Source: an uncultured Lachnospiraceae bacterium (lineage in GTDB: Bacteria; Bacillota; Clostridia; Lachnospirales; Lachnospiraceae). From it: 64,000 nucleotides of DNA. The notes beneath the pieces were generated by a model, which worked only from the letters and a program-made list of their open reading frames with translations, had not been told where the DNA came from and searched no databases. A program made the translations under genes and the position numbers. Positions 19,127 through 27,768 of the stretch are shown piece by piece (positions within the stretch are counted from its first letter, which is position 1; each line of letters opens with the position of its first letter). The stretch is taken from assembly GCA_937920345.1 (NCBI GenBank), contig CALGVA010000011.1, forward strand, positions 5,493 through 69,492. The letters are read 5' to 3'.

Positions 19127-19495
19127 ATGAATATTGAACACTTGAAAGACAACGGAACAGATATTGCAGTCATTTCCAGTGATGAAAAGCTTATTGTAGA
19201 TACGCAATCCGCTTTAGATTTGGCTATGACTGTTAAGTATGAAACAGGTGCAACAAATATAGTAATCAATAAATCGGCGGTATGTGAGGAATTTTTTATC
19301 CTGAGCAGCGGTATGGCAGGCGAGATACTTCAAAAGTTTATCAATTACCATGTCAGAATCGCCATTTATGGAGATTACTCGCAGTATACAAGCAAACCAT
19401 TAAAAGACTTTATTTACGAATCCAATAATGGTAATGATTTCTTCTTTGTATCAACCAAAGAAGCGGCAGTACAAAAGTTGACAGAAACACAATAA
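19127..19495 (+). CDS. DUF4180 domain protein
   Basis: A 122-residue cytoplasmic protein that looks like DUF4180: an N-terminal beta-hairpin region with ISSDEKLIVDTQSALDLAMTV, a central KSAVCEEFFILSSGMAGEILQKF and the C-terminal FIYESNNGNDFFFVSTKEAA. The family is small and widespread in Firmicutes and has no settled function. No membrane segment. GGAGG lies six bases before the ATG. It is a single gene divergent from the ileS leader and followed by a strong hairpin. Confidence 0.75.
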   Translation: MNIEHLKDNGTDIAVISSDEKLIVDTQSALDLAMTVKYETGATNIVINKSAVCEEFFILSSGMAGEILQKFINYHVRIAIYGDYSQYTSKPLKDFIYESNNGNDFFFVSTKEAAVQKLTETQ

Positions 19496-19529
19496 CAAGA
19501 TCGTACAAATTTCAGTTGGGGATCTCAAA

Positions 19530-19556
19530 CAGGCAGCTGTGAGAAACAGCTGCCTG
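19530..19556 (+). terminator. Hairpin after the DUF4180 gene
   Basis: Perfect 11-bp stem CAGGCAGCTGT / ACAGCTGCCTG with a four-base loop, 35 bp after the stop codon. There is no clear T run, so termination strength is uncertain. Confidence 0.5.
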
Positions 19557-19603
19557 CCCGCTAATGGAATATTTGATCTACTCCATGCAGCAGCCCTATG
19601 TAC

Positions 19604-19996
19604 TTACAGTCCTGCCTTTTCCCGCAGATACTCGACCCACTCTTTTCTCTTCATGACAGAACACTTTTTCTTCATGGTTTTGCCATTCTCGGGGTTCTGG
19701 CAGATTACTTTGATTCCCGTGGGAATAATCGGAATCAGACCGCCCACGTTGACAAGCTTCAGTTCCTTGATATCACTGTACCTGACAGCGAAACTATCAG
19801 CTCCCAGCAGTCCGCCGACAAAGACAAATTTCTCATTTGTAAAGAAGAAATTCCCTCTGCTCTGCGACAGCATCTCCCACAAATCTCCCTTTGTGTGCTC
19901 GATAATGTGGTCGGCATCACCGATCAGTTCCGCCTCCCTCATTGTTGTCTCCCATTTTGCTACTGCATCCGGTTTTAAATTCATATTATTCTCCAT
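19604..19996 (-). CDS. Small conserved protein, possible PH/GRAM-like fold
   Basis: 130 residues, no signal peptide or membrane segment. The middle part (RGNFFFTNEKFVFVGGLLGADSFAVRYSDIKELKLVN) alternates short hydrophobic strands in the way seen in bacterial PH-like and GRAM-like domains, where such a strand meander is followed by a C-terminal helix (KRKEWVEYLREKAGL). No catalytic motif is visible. A GGAGA site precedes the ATG. The 5' region is a cluster of palindromic hairpins (20008-20140). Function unknown; the fold is an inference. Confidence 0.65.
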   Translation of the reverse strand: MENNMNLKPDAVAKWETTMREAELIGDADHIIEHTKGDLWEMLSQSRGNFFFTNEKFVFVGGLLGADSFAVRYSDIKELKLVNVGGLIPIIPTGIKVICQNPENGKTMKKKCSVMKRKEWVEYLREKAGL

Positions 19997-20007
19997 TCCG
20001 CAGACGC

Positions 20008-20140
20008 TTTAGCGTCGGAGGAATCGCGAGCCGAATATCAGATTCGGCTCTGCGATAAGAGCTATTTTGTGACGCCTGCGGCACAAATAGCCGTGTGAAA
20101 AATGAGCTATCAAGCTTATTTTTCACACTATTCCTTCCCT
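20008..20140. repeat. Cluster of intergenic palindromic repeats
   Basis: Four consecutive hairpins: GACGCTTTAGCGTC, GAGCCGAAT/ATTCGGCTC, GCTATTTTGTG/CACAAATAGC and TGTGAAAAAT/ATTTTTCACA. The third and fourth resemble the hairpins at 36225-36262 and 63690-63730, so this is one member of a dispersed family that sits against gene starts. Confidence 0.65.
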
Positions 20141-20262
20141 TTCACATCAGATTTCTTAAATAGTATCATAATTTCAGGGAAACTGCCAGAATTGAATTCT
20201 AAAATTTTCAACAATAAAGAACACGAACTTCTCTCACAATCCATAGAACGGATATGACAGGA

Positions 20263-20928
20263 TCAGGCAACGATCCGCCCGTCCTCGATCCGTACAATAC
20301 GGTCGGCAAGCTGCGCAATTTCATTGTTATGTGTAATCATGACGATCGTCTGGCGGAACTTGCTGCCGGTGCTTTTTAAGAGTCCCAGCACGTCCGCGCT
20401 CGTCTTGCTGTCCAGATTGCCGGTCGGCTCATCCGCCAGCACGATGGCGGGTTTCGTGATGAGTGCACGGGCGATTGCGACACGCTGCTGCTGCCCGCCG
20501 GACAGATGATTCGGCATACTGTTAAGTTTATCCTCCAGCGCCAGCATATGAACGATCTCATCCAGGAATTTCTCATCGGCTTTATCCCCGTCCAGTTCCA
20601 CAGGCAGAACAATATTCTCGTACACGTTCAAAATCGGCACCAGATTATACTGCTGGAATACAAACCCGATGTTCCGGCGCCGAAAAACAGTCAGTTCCTC
20701 CTCATTCTTCTTCGTCAGTTCATTGCCCCGCACAATCACGCTGCCCGAAGTAGGCTGATCCAGTCCGCCCATCATATGAAGCAGCGTAGACTTACCGCTG
20801 CCGGAAGTACCCACAATCGCCACGAACTCTCCCTGCTCGACGCTGAAGTTCACCCCGTCCAGCGCACATGTAATATTAGACTCCTGCCCGTAATATTTCT
20901 TCAAATCTATTGTCTGTAAAATACTCAT
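20263..20928 (-). CDS. ABC transporter ATP-binding protein, LolD/MacB/FtsE-like
   Basis: 221-residue ATPase of the MacB/LolD type that works with FtsX-like permeases to move peptides or lipids or to drive mechanotransmission. Walker A GTSGSGKST (about 36-44), signature LSGGQQQRVAIARAL (about 141), Walker B AIVLADEPTGNLDSKT and the H-loop MITHN are all intact. It lies 85 bp downstream of the matching permease gene and is the last gene of the padR-DUF2812-permease-ATPase unit. Confidence 0.92.
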   Translation of the reverse strand: MSILQTIDLKKYYGQESNITCALDGVNFSVEQGEFVAIVGTSGSGKSTLLHMMGGLDQPTSGSVIVRGNELTKKNEEELTVFRRRNIGFVFQQYNLVPILNVYENIVLPVELDGDKADEKFLDEIVHMLALEDKLNSMPNHLSGGQQQRVAIARALITKPAIVLADEPTGNLDSKTSADVLGLLKSTGSKFRQTIVMITHNNEIAQLADRIVRIEDGRIVA

Positions 20929-21013
20929 ATCAACATACCCCTTTCATGCCAGTCGTATCCATATTCGTTCCGGTTTATAAGTTTGCAGAGCAAATCCCGC
21001 ATAGCAGATCTGC

Positions 21014-23566
21014 TTATGTTCTCAGTCTTTCCACAATACTCTTCCGGTTCATCTTCCGGTAGAATGCAAGCGGTACAAGCACCGCCGCCGCAGACATAAA
21101 CGGCAGAATAAGCAGCACCGGCAGCAGTGTGAAATGATACCGGAACGCCCACATATTCCCGACCAGCCTGTCACAGATGAAATACCCGATTCCTGTGCCA
21201 AATGCGGCAGTTATAAACACTGCCAGACCGATATAGGCGATTCCCTCCCATGCAAGCATCCGTTTCATCTGTTTCTGCGTCATGCCCGCTGCACCGAGCA
21301 CCGCCATTTCCTTTTGTCTTGCCAGCATGGAAGTAACCGTCACATTAATAAAATTCAGCAGACCCATCAGTGCCAGAATCGCTCCCAGCACATTGCCGAT
21401 CATGGTATATGTCGCCTTGCTTTCCTGAAACTCCTCTTCATAAGTCCGGTATGATATATAGTCCAGATTTTTCTCCATATTCACGCTGTAATCTTCCAGC
21501 CATTCCTCAGCAGCCTCCCTTTGCGCATCCGCTACGTTAAAGACAGCAGTCATCGGCTGTGTCTCTCCGTATATTTCACGGTAACTCTTCAGGGGCAGTA
21601 TGACGGTCATCCCTAAATCAAGTAAATAATGCGTACTTGCATCGCCCTCAATACTCCCTGCCGCCATAACCTGATAAGTATGACCGACACCGTTCAGATC
21701 TGTAAGGATAATGTCATCACCAACCTGATACAAAGGCGAATCGCTCTCCGGACCCGTCCCGTGATAATAGAAATCATCTATAATCACACCTTTCCCCGAC
21801 TCCCAAAGTTCCTTATCCACTCCGCCTTTCGTAACCGTCACCAGATCCAGCGCCAGATCGTCTATCCCGTATGCAATAGCACCGGTCGTGCGGTACTGCA
21901 CCAGTGTATTCACCGAATCCTCCATGGAACGCACTATCTGGTCAGACATCCTTTGTTGTGAAACTCTCTCTATGACTTCGTCCGGAATCTGCTGGGTAAT
22001 GCTCCTCGCATATATATACACGCTGTCTTCCAGTCCCGGTCTGCTCTCTATTTCCTGCATCAGTTCGGCACTGATTCCGTTGAGGTTCTGAATGCCCGGC
22101 CGGCCTGCATTTAAAATCGTATAATCCGACACACAGAAATCCGCCACCGCGTACATATTGATATAAGTCTCCAGATCAAACCCCGTCACCGCCGTGTAAG
22201 TCGTATTTAACAGTATCATGCCCAGTGACAGTGACACGATTACGAGAAATGCTTTTCTTCTGCCCCGTCTCAGATTGCCGATTGCCATGGTGTACGGCGT
22301 AGTTCTCCGACTCCTTTTGGTCTTTATTGTGACACCATTGTCATTTCCTACATATCTGACCGCCTCAACAGCAGATATCCGCGCCGCATATCTACAGGGT
22401 CTCAGGCTGCTGATATACACTGTCAGCATAGAGAAAACAACGGCGCCGGTCAGGACCAACGGATTAATTCTGTATATTCCCGTAGCGTCAATATTAACCT
22501 CCGTCAATACATAAGGCAGAAGCACCAGACCGACCAGATATCCTGCAATTAAACCAAACGGGAGCCCTATAAGCGCAAGGCGCAGCGCCTGTTTCCTGAC
22601 AATGCTCTTAATCTGCCTGCCGCCTGCCCCGATGGTTCGCAGCAGACCGAAGAACTGCACGTCCTGTGCAACCGAAATGGAAAACATATTATAGATGATA
22701 AGATATCCGACAAAGACGATGATGCCCAGCAGCATGACCGCCGCCAGAATAAAGGTGATATCAATCTCCCCGTCAGACAGTCCCATTCCGCATGCCGGGT
22801 TAGCTTTCACCGGCAGTTCCCAGACGCCGGATTGCTCCCCTAATTCCACAAGCAGATCATTCATCTGCGCTTCCACATTCCATTCACTCGGGAAATAGAT
22901 ATCCGCGCAGAAAATCCCGCCGTATATGCCGGTAGCATAGACGCTCTCATGCGCTGCCGGTGCAACCTCGTCCGCATATGCCTCACTCACCCAGACCATC
23001 TGCGCGCCCGCCCGCACGTATCCTTCCCAGAAACCACACAGACGAAAATCCTTTTCGTACAAGATGCCGTCCACCGAAATATGCAGAGGGACCGTCGTGC
23101 CAAGTTCACAGGGAAGTCCCAATGCCTCCAGTACGAGCGTACTCACAGCAATCTCATCCGCCTCCTGCGGCATAACGCCCACAGACGGATAACACAACAT
23201 GCTCCCGGCGGAACCGTCCTGCGCAAACCGCACCTCCGTACTCAGCTTCGCCAGTTCCTCATTCACCGCCATCCCTACGACTCTCGTATAGTAAACCGAC
23301 TCCGGCGTATCACAGGCTGCCAGCAGATCATACTGCTCTTTCGTCAGGAATTTAATATTGCCGTGGGCGGTCCCGTGATATCGCTGCATAACCTGCTTAT
23401 TCTGATCGAGAAAGCCTCCCACCACGGCAAACAATGCTGCAAACAGGCTCGTCGTCAGCACGACCGCAAGAATAACGAAAATATTTTTTCCTCTGTCAGC
23501 CCGGAGGCGCTGCGCCGCCAGTTTCTTCACGGCAGCATTCGTATTATTTTCAAATGGAAATGTCAT
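21014..23566 (-). CDS. FtsX-like ABC transporter permease (850 aa)
   Basis: Large MacB/FtsX-type permease with two FtsX units. A first membrane helix (NIFVILAVVLTTSLFAALFAVV, about 27-48) and an extracellular domain are followed by three helices near 290-400. A second helix at about 445 (KAFLVIVSLSLGMILLNTTY), a second extracellular domain and three C-terminal helices follow. The start at 23566 (MTFPFENN) is chosen for the GGTGAAGG site. Such permeases usually handle antimicrobial peptides or cell-envelope signals. The ATPase gene follows, and DUF2812 and PadR genes precede. Its substrate is unknown. Confidence 0.88.
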   Translation of the reverse strand: MTFPFENNTNAAVKKLAAQRLRADRGKNIFVILAVVLTTSLFAALFAVVGGFLDQNKQVMQRYHGTAHGNIKFLTKEQYDLLAACDTPESVYYTRVVGMAVNEELAKLSTEVRFAQDGSAGSMLCYPSVGVMPQEADEIAVSTLVLEALGLPCELGTTVPLHISVDGILYEKDFRLCGFWEGYVRAGAQMVWVSEAYADEVAPAAHESVYATGIYGGIFCADIYFPSEWNVEAQMNDLLVELGEQSGVWELPVKANPACGMGLSDGEIDITFILAAVMLLGIIVFVGYLIIYNMFSISVAQDVQFFGLLRTIGAGGRQIKSIVRKQALRLALIGLPFGLIAGYLVGLVLLPYVLTEVNIDATGIYRINPLVLTGAVVFSMLTVYISSLRPCRYAARISAVEAVRYVGNDNGVTIKTKRSRRTTPYTMAIGNLRRGRRKAFLVIVSLSLGMILLNTTYTAVTGFDLETYINMYAVADFCVSDYTILNAGRPGIQNLNGISAELMQEIESRPGLEDSVYIYARSITQQIPDEVIERVSQQRMSDQIVRSMEDSVNTLVQYRTTGAIAYGIDDLALDLVTVTKGGVDKELWESGKGVIIDDFYYHGTGPESDSPLYQVGDDIILTDLNGVGHTYQVMAAGSIEGDASTHYLLDLGMTVILPLKSYREIYGETQPMTAVFNVADAQREAAEEWLEDYSVNMEKNLDYISYRTYEEEFQESKATYTMIGNVLGAILALMGLLNFINVTVTSMLARQKEMAVLGAAGMTQKQMKRMLAWEGIAYIGLAVFITAAFGTGIGYFICDRLVGNMWAFRYHFTLLPVLLILPFMSAAAVLVPLAFYRKMNRKSIVERLRT

Positions 23567-23646
23567 GTAACCTTCACCCCGCTTCATACAAGTATTCCTG
23601 TCGTTATCCGTATCATATAAGGCAAATGTCACAGAAATGTCCGATT

Positions 23647-24195
23647 TTATTCAAAAATCTGTTGTTCCGTTTTCAGCTTTTTCCGCTTGCGGGCAATCCG
23701 GGACATACCGAGCACACAAGCTGCAGCAATCAAAAAATTAATGACACCGAAAAAATTAATGTAAACATGATACCGCATTACTTGAAATAACATAAACATA
23801 TTGTAGCAGCCAAAATAGAAATTCATCCCGCCAATCACCGCAATAAATCTGATAATCCGCGTCAAATAACGGATGCGGGAAGCATTGTCCGAAAAGATCT
23901 GAAAATCTTCTCCCGACACTTTCTTGCGGAAATACACCCAGCGTGACATCCTCCCCACCTGTTGTGCGCCCGTCTCTTCAAGAAATGCAATATACTTTTC
24001 ATTCTCCACGCTGCTGCATTTATTTTCCAGAAAGTCCAGACATATTTTGTATTCCCCCGGAGCGCAGTCCTCAAATTCATACCGGCACCATCCGACAGCA
24101 ACTAAACCTAACCCCTTGGAAGCCATTTCGTTCAGCCACTTCTCCTCCTTATCAAAATCCCATAACCAGAACCATTTATGAATCACTTTTCTCAT
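23647..24195 (-). CDS. DUF2812 domain membrane protein
   Basis: 182 residues. The N-terminal part (HKWFWLWDFDKEEKWLNEMASKGLGLVAVGWCRYEFEDCAPGEY) matches DUF2812, a family that regularly accompanies PadR regulators in Firmicutes. Two hydrophobic helices follow (about 115-135 and 145-168). Its start overlaps the padR stop by 4 bp, so the two are translationally coupled. Known PadR-DUF2812 pairs suggest a membrane partner or co-regulator, but no mechanism is established. Confidence 0.8.
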   Translation of the reverse strand: MRKVIHKWFWLWDFDKEEKWLNEMASKGLGLVAVGWCRYEFEDCAPGEYKICLDFLENKCSSVENEKYIAFLEETGAQQVGRMSRWVYFRKKVSGEDFQIFSDNASRIRYLTRIIRFIAVIGGMNFYFGCYNMFMLFQVMRYHVYINFFGVINFLIAAACVLGMSRIARKRKKLKTEQQIFE

Positions 24196-24545
24196 TTTCC
24201 ATCCCCCTGTCTCAATAAAATGCGCGTGCCGTTTTCAAGCAGTTCCTGTAGCCGGTCAATCTCGTCTTGCAGCATCTCTTTTCCCTGTTCTGTGATCAGA
24301 TACTCTTTTTTCCGGTTTCCCCTGTCACGAGAAAAACTTTTTTCGGAAACATTTTCCCCCGCCACCGCAACGATCCATCCTTTTTCCAAAAGAGTATTGA
24401 TTGCCCCGTAGAGCGTGCCTGCCGCCAGTCTCACTCTGCCGCCTGAAAGCTGCTCTACATTCTGCATAATGCCGTAGCCATGCATCGGCTTCATAAGTGA
24501 CAACATAATATAATAGACCGCTTCTGTCATCGCCGGATTAGCCAT
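24192..24545 (-). CDS. PadR family transcriptional regulator
   Basis: 117 residues with the PadR winged helix: YYIMLSLMKPMHGYGIMQNVEQLSGGRVRLAAGTLYGAINTLLEKGWI, then the wing (SRDRGNRKKEYLITEQGKEML) and a dimerisation helix. PadR proteins usually repress their own operon and a nearby transporter. Here padR heads the operon with DUF2812 and the FtsX/ATPase exporter, and a palindrome lies in its promoter region. Confidence 0.9.
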   Translation of the reverse strand: MANPAMTEAVYYIMLSLMKPMHGYGIMQNVEQLSGGRVRLAAGTLYGAINTLLEKGWIVAVAGENVSEKSFSRDRGNRKKEYLITEQGKEMLQDEIDRLQELLENGTRILLRQGDGK

Positions 24546-24583
24546 TTATATTCCCTCCCGCTTTTATTATATCGTCTCGCGTT

Positions 24584-24625
24584 ATATCGGCTTACGATAT
24601 AATATATTATAACGGCAGCCGATAT
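24584..24625. promoter_or_regulatory. Candidate PadR operator
   Basis: Inverted repeat ATATCGGC (24584-24591) and GCCGATAT (24618-24625) with the AT palindrome ATAATATATTAT at its centre (24599-24610), which also holds TATAAT-like -10 boxes. It lies 39-80 bp upstream of padR. Assignment to PadR is inferred from position and dyad symmetry. Confidence 0.55.
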
Positions 24626-24761
24626 AGTTGTCAATTCTCAGATTAAATTTTGTAAGAGTGAATTTGTGGAAAGTGATTTGTGGAAAAATACACGGAATAT
24701 GCCCCAAAGAAATACGAGAGCAGATATGCTTTGCAGCCTGTCACATTTTCCTATACCATAA

Positions 24762-24789
24762 AAAAACTACCCTGAAATAAATCAGGGCA
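24762..24789 (-). terminator. Terminator overlapping the chemoreceptor stop codon
   Basis: Minus strand: CCCTGA / TCAGGG stem followed by TAGTTTTTTT. The stop codon of the upstream chemoreceptor gene (24782-24784) is in the 5' arm of the stem. Confidence 0.75.
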
Positions 24790-25741
24790 GCTCCTCCACC
24801 ATGGCAATCGCCTGCTCGATGATATTTTGAAACATCTCGATCAATACGCCTTTCTTACTGTCATCTATGTCCATCCTGTCAATGATATCACTGTAGACTT
24901 CAGCCGTTCCCATAAGAGAGTCCTCAACCTGCTTCACGTATGCGCGGTTTCTCTCCACTGCGTTCTCAATCGCTTCCCGGACCTCGGCCGTACCTGCAGC
25001 GCTTCGCTTTACATCTTCAAAATATTTATCTGTCTTTTCTATACTCTTAATATTGCAAAGCACTGCTTCGTCGGAGGCTTCAATGAACTTGTTCAGTTCA
25101 CCGCTTTGATGCTCTACCTCCACAATACTTGCGTGAATGCCCTCGACCATGTCACGGCTCGTCTTCGCGAGTTTGCCTACCTCCTCCGCGACAACCGCAA
25201 AGCCTCTGCCCTGTTCACCTGCCCTAGCCGCCTCAATGCTTGCATTCAGTGCCAAAAGGTTGGTCTGGTCGGCAACCGCTCTGATCCCCGTCAGACTGTC
25301 GCTGATTTTATCCAGCGCATCCTGCAGCATGTCGAACGTCTTGGACATATTCTTAAAATTTTCCTGCAGGAAATCGGAATCCTTTCTCAACTGTTCCATC
25401 TGACGCTGTGCCTCTGAGACGGACGCGTCGATCTCTGTCTCCACATCGTTAAAGTGATCCGCCGCCGTCGTGATCTCCTGAAATCCATCCTCCAGCGCGC
25501 TCACTTCACCCTGCGGGCCGATCATTTCCTCTTTCAGTCCCGAAAGCCGTTCTGTCGCGTATCGCATCTGCTGTGTGGTCAGGAAAACATCTTCCGCCAG
25601 TTCATTCACAACTTTATATACGCTTTTTAATGCATAATCTACAGGATGCTTGTCAAAATCCGCCTGCCTCTGTCCTGCCGTAACGGAAGCGGAATCCTTT
25701 TCATTGTTTTTATTTTCAGCATTGCCAAATAATTTAAACAT
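24782..25741 (-). CDS. Soluble methyl-accepting chemotaxis-like protein
   Basis: 319 residues with a complete chemoreceptor signalling hairpin; the tip is [36 protein letters not shown] (about 165-200), the site that binds CheA and CheW. No membrane helix is seen; the N-terminal 40 residues are charged. The last region predicts a long coiled coil. It lies 14 bp after a FIST-domain gene, so the FIST protein probably supplies the sensor. In Clostridia such pairs can control taxis or other outputs. Confidence 0.88.
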   Translation of the reverse strand: MFKLFGNAENKNNEKDSASVTAGQRQADFDKHPVDYALKSVYKVVNELAEDVFLTTQQMRYATERLSGLKEEMIGPQGEVSALEDGFQEITTAADHFNDVETEIDASVSEAQRQMEQLRKDSDFLQENFKNMSKTFDMLQDALDKISDSLTGIRAVADQTNLLALNASIEAARAGEQGRGFAVVAEEVGKLAKTSRDMVEGIHASIVEVEHQSGELNKFIEASDEAVLCNIKSIEKTDKYFEDVKRSAAGTAEVREAIENAVERNRAYVKQVEDSLMGTAEVYSDIIDRMDIDDSKKGVLIEMFQNIIEQAIAMVEELP

Positions 25742-25755
25742 GTCTTCCCCACCTC

Positions 25756-26829
25756 CTATTCAAATGCCAGACAGCACATCGTCTGATTAACAAACTGTGT
25801 ATTATAATGTTCGCCGACTCCAACCATACCCGCATGTGAAAAACTGCGGCACATCTCGGTAAGATAATTGTCCCAGTAATGATCCTCATTAAACATAATG
25901 TACCGGAACAGGCAGTTGACGGAAAGCACCGCCGACGCACTGCCAAGGTCGTGCTTGATTCTGGAAATCGTATCCTGCACCACTTCCCGATAGTCACCCA
26001 TACTCAGTATCGTAAGAAAGTCCATCTTGTTGGCAGGACGGAATGTGGTGATACTCCCGTCCGGTTCAACACCCTTTATGGACACAATGTATGTATCAGA
26101 ACCGCAGACATGTCCGAACGGATTCTTGAAAGTCTGTGTGGTAATCTTATCTCTGCTGATTCCCAGCTCGGAAGTATATACTTTCTCGGCAGAAACATTC
26201 TCCAGCGTACGGATTCTGTAATCTCTGGGCTCCGCCTCTGTCACCATAAACTGCTTCTCGGTTCCCTGCGGATGGATGTAGATATTTTCTTTATACGACT
26301 TTATTTTTCCTCTGAGATTTTTAATGATGAAAAAAGCACACGCGTCCTTATATACTTTCCCGTTACAGGCAACCGCCGACGAATTACTGGTGCCTCCTGC
26401 AAGGTCATAGCCTAAAGGACAGAGATAATTAGACAGCGTTGTGACAGCGCGGACATCCACACCCGCCGAACAGATATCGAAACACGCCGTTTTACCCCGT
26501 TCGCCTCCTACGGTCTTTACGGCGTTCTCCAGTCTTCTGATATATTTGATGGGCATGACTGACGCCTGTTCCAGAACATCTGCCGCGACCTTGATGTTTT
26601 CCTTCAATGCGATAACCGTAATACCCGAATCAAAAAAATCTCTGCCGATATATGCCTGCCCGACCCCTCCGATCGATGCAACACCTGGAAATGTCTTCTC
26701 AATTTCACTGGCCGCATGCTCAAGCATATCCTCGCTCGCGACAGAAAAAAACAGGGCCTCAGGCTCTGTAATATTTTTTAGTGCCGCTGACACATCACCT
26801 TTCATACTGCTGCCGTATGCCAATTTCAT
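25756..26829 (-). CDS. FIST domain sensor protein
   Basis: 357 residues. The N-terminal FIST domain ([46 protein letters not shown]) is followed by the FIST_C region ([56 protein letters not shown]). FIST domains are proposed to bind small ligands such as amino acids and are found with signalling partners. The start at 26829 follows GAATGGAGG; an ATG at 26868 lacks a ribosome site. It forms a two-gene operon with the soluble chemoreceptor. Confidence 0.82.
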   Translation of the reverse strand: MKLAYGSSMKGDVSAALKNITEPEALFFSVASEDMLEHAASEIEKTFPGVASIGGVGQAYIGRDFFDSGITVIALKENIKVAADVLEQASVMPIKYIRRLENAVKTVGGERGKTACFDICSAGVDVRAVTTLSNYLCPLGYDLAGGTSNSSAVACNGKVYKDACAFFIIKNLRGKIKSYKENIYIHPQGTEKQFMVTEAEPRDYRIRTLENVSAEKVYTSELGISRDKITTQTFKNPFGHVCGSDTYIVSIKGVEPDGSITTFRPANKMDFLTILSMGDYREVVQDTISRIKHDLGSASAVLSVNCLFRYIMFNEDHYWDNYLTEMCRSFSHAGMVGVGEHYNTQFVNQTMCCLAFE

Positions 26830-27288
26830 ATCAGTGTCCTCCATTCTCCATATTATATTTTCATTCATGCAGAACAAAAGTGCACCTTGCACACTACCCG
26901 AAAGGTTTTAATTTCATAGGGCACACTTTTCTATGCACTCAAATAATTTTGACAGTCAGACATATATAATAATATCATATGAAATGTCCTTTTCCTATTG
27001 TACATTTTCTATAAAAATATGCCGCCTTTCCTTTATTTTTTCTTCCGTTTTCTAACAAAATTTTCTCTATCAGCATTATATCTGAAAGCAATTTTATTCC
27101 CCGCTGTTCATTTCTCTGATGCCTTCGTCCCGGCAATCTGGTATAATGAATACCGTCCTGCTCCCACCACACATATAAATCGAGGTAAAGATTGAAAATT
27201 AAAATTTTCAATCGCGAGATTTGTGTCTGCGCGTTGCTTGCCACAAACTCGTTCATGCACAGAAAGCAGCGCAGAAGTGGGGTAAATC
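26830..27288. other. 459-bp intergenic region with ybaK promoter and hairpins
   Basis: No convincing gene. An extended -10 sequence TGGTATAAT (27139-27147) can drive ybaK. Between it and ybaK lie a perfect palindrome (27186-27209, arms GATTGAAAATT and AATTTTCAATC) and a hairpin with arms GAGATTTGTG and CACAAACTC (27213-27249) that resembles the dispersed palindrome family. On the minus strand a weak TTGAGT / TATGAA pair with 18-bp spacing around 26910-26945 could serve the FIST operon. Confidence 0.5.
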
Positions 27289-27768
27289 ATGAAAAAGAAC
27301 ACAGAAAAAACAAACGTCATGCGCCTGTTAGATCAGAAGAAAATTGACTATACAAGCTACTGCTACATTGACTCTGGCGTCATCAGCGGTATGGATGTTG
27401 CCGCCGTCTTAAACCAGAATCCGGATCAGGTATTTAAGACATTAGTGACAGTCGGCAGTTCAAAGAATCATTACGTCTTCATGGTACCCGTCAGCCGGGA
27501 ACTGGACTTGAAGAAAGCCGCCGCCGCAGTCGGCGAGAAAAGCATCAGTATGGTCAAATCCAAAGATCTGCTGGCATTAACGGGTTATATCCATGGAGGC
27601 TGCTCTCCGGTCGGCATGAAAAAACAATTCCAGACCGTTATCGACGCGTCAGCCGCAAACTTTCCCGCAATCATTTTCAGCGGCGGTAAAATAGGTTATC
27701 AGGTTGAGGCTTCTTTAGAAGACCTGAATAGCATGATAAGCTTCTGTCTGGCGGACATCACGGTATAA
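27289..27768 (+). CDS. ybaK: Cys-tRNA(Pro)/Cys-tRNA(Cys) deacylase, YbaK type
   Basis: 159-residue YbaK/EbsC protein that hydrolyses mischarged Cys-tRNA-Pro. Family features: YTSYCYIDSGVISGMDVAAVLNQNPDQVFKTLVTVGSSKNHYVFMVPVSRELDLKKAAAAVGEKSISMV, with the conserved Lys in VFKTLV and the GYIHGGCSPVGMKK glycine motif. The ribosome site is GTGGGG. The 3' end overlaps the convergent histidine-kinase gene by 54 bp. Confidence 0.92.
   Translation: MKKNTEKTNVMRLLDQKKIDYTSYCYIDSGVISGMDVAAVLNQNPDQVFKTLVTVGSSKNHYVFMVPVSRELDLKKAAAAVGEKSISMVKSKDLLALTGYIHGGCSPVGMKKQFQTVIDASAANFPAIIFSGGKIGYQVEASLEDLNSMISFCLADITV

Noticed and set aside
26975..27256. 93-codon frame on the minus strand between FIST and ybaK
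   Set aside because: It crosses the ybaK promoter and palindromes, has no ribosome site and no protein-like pattern.
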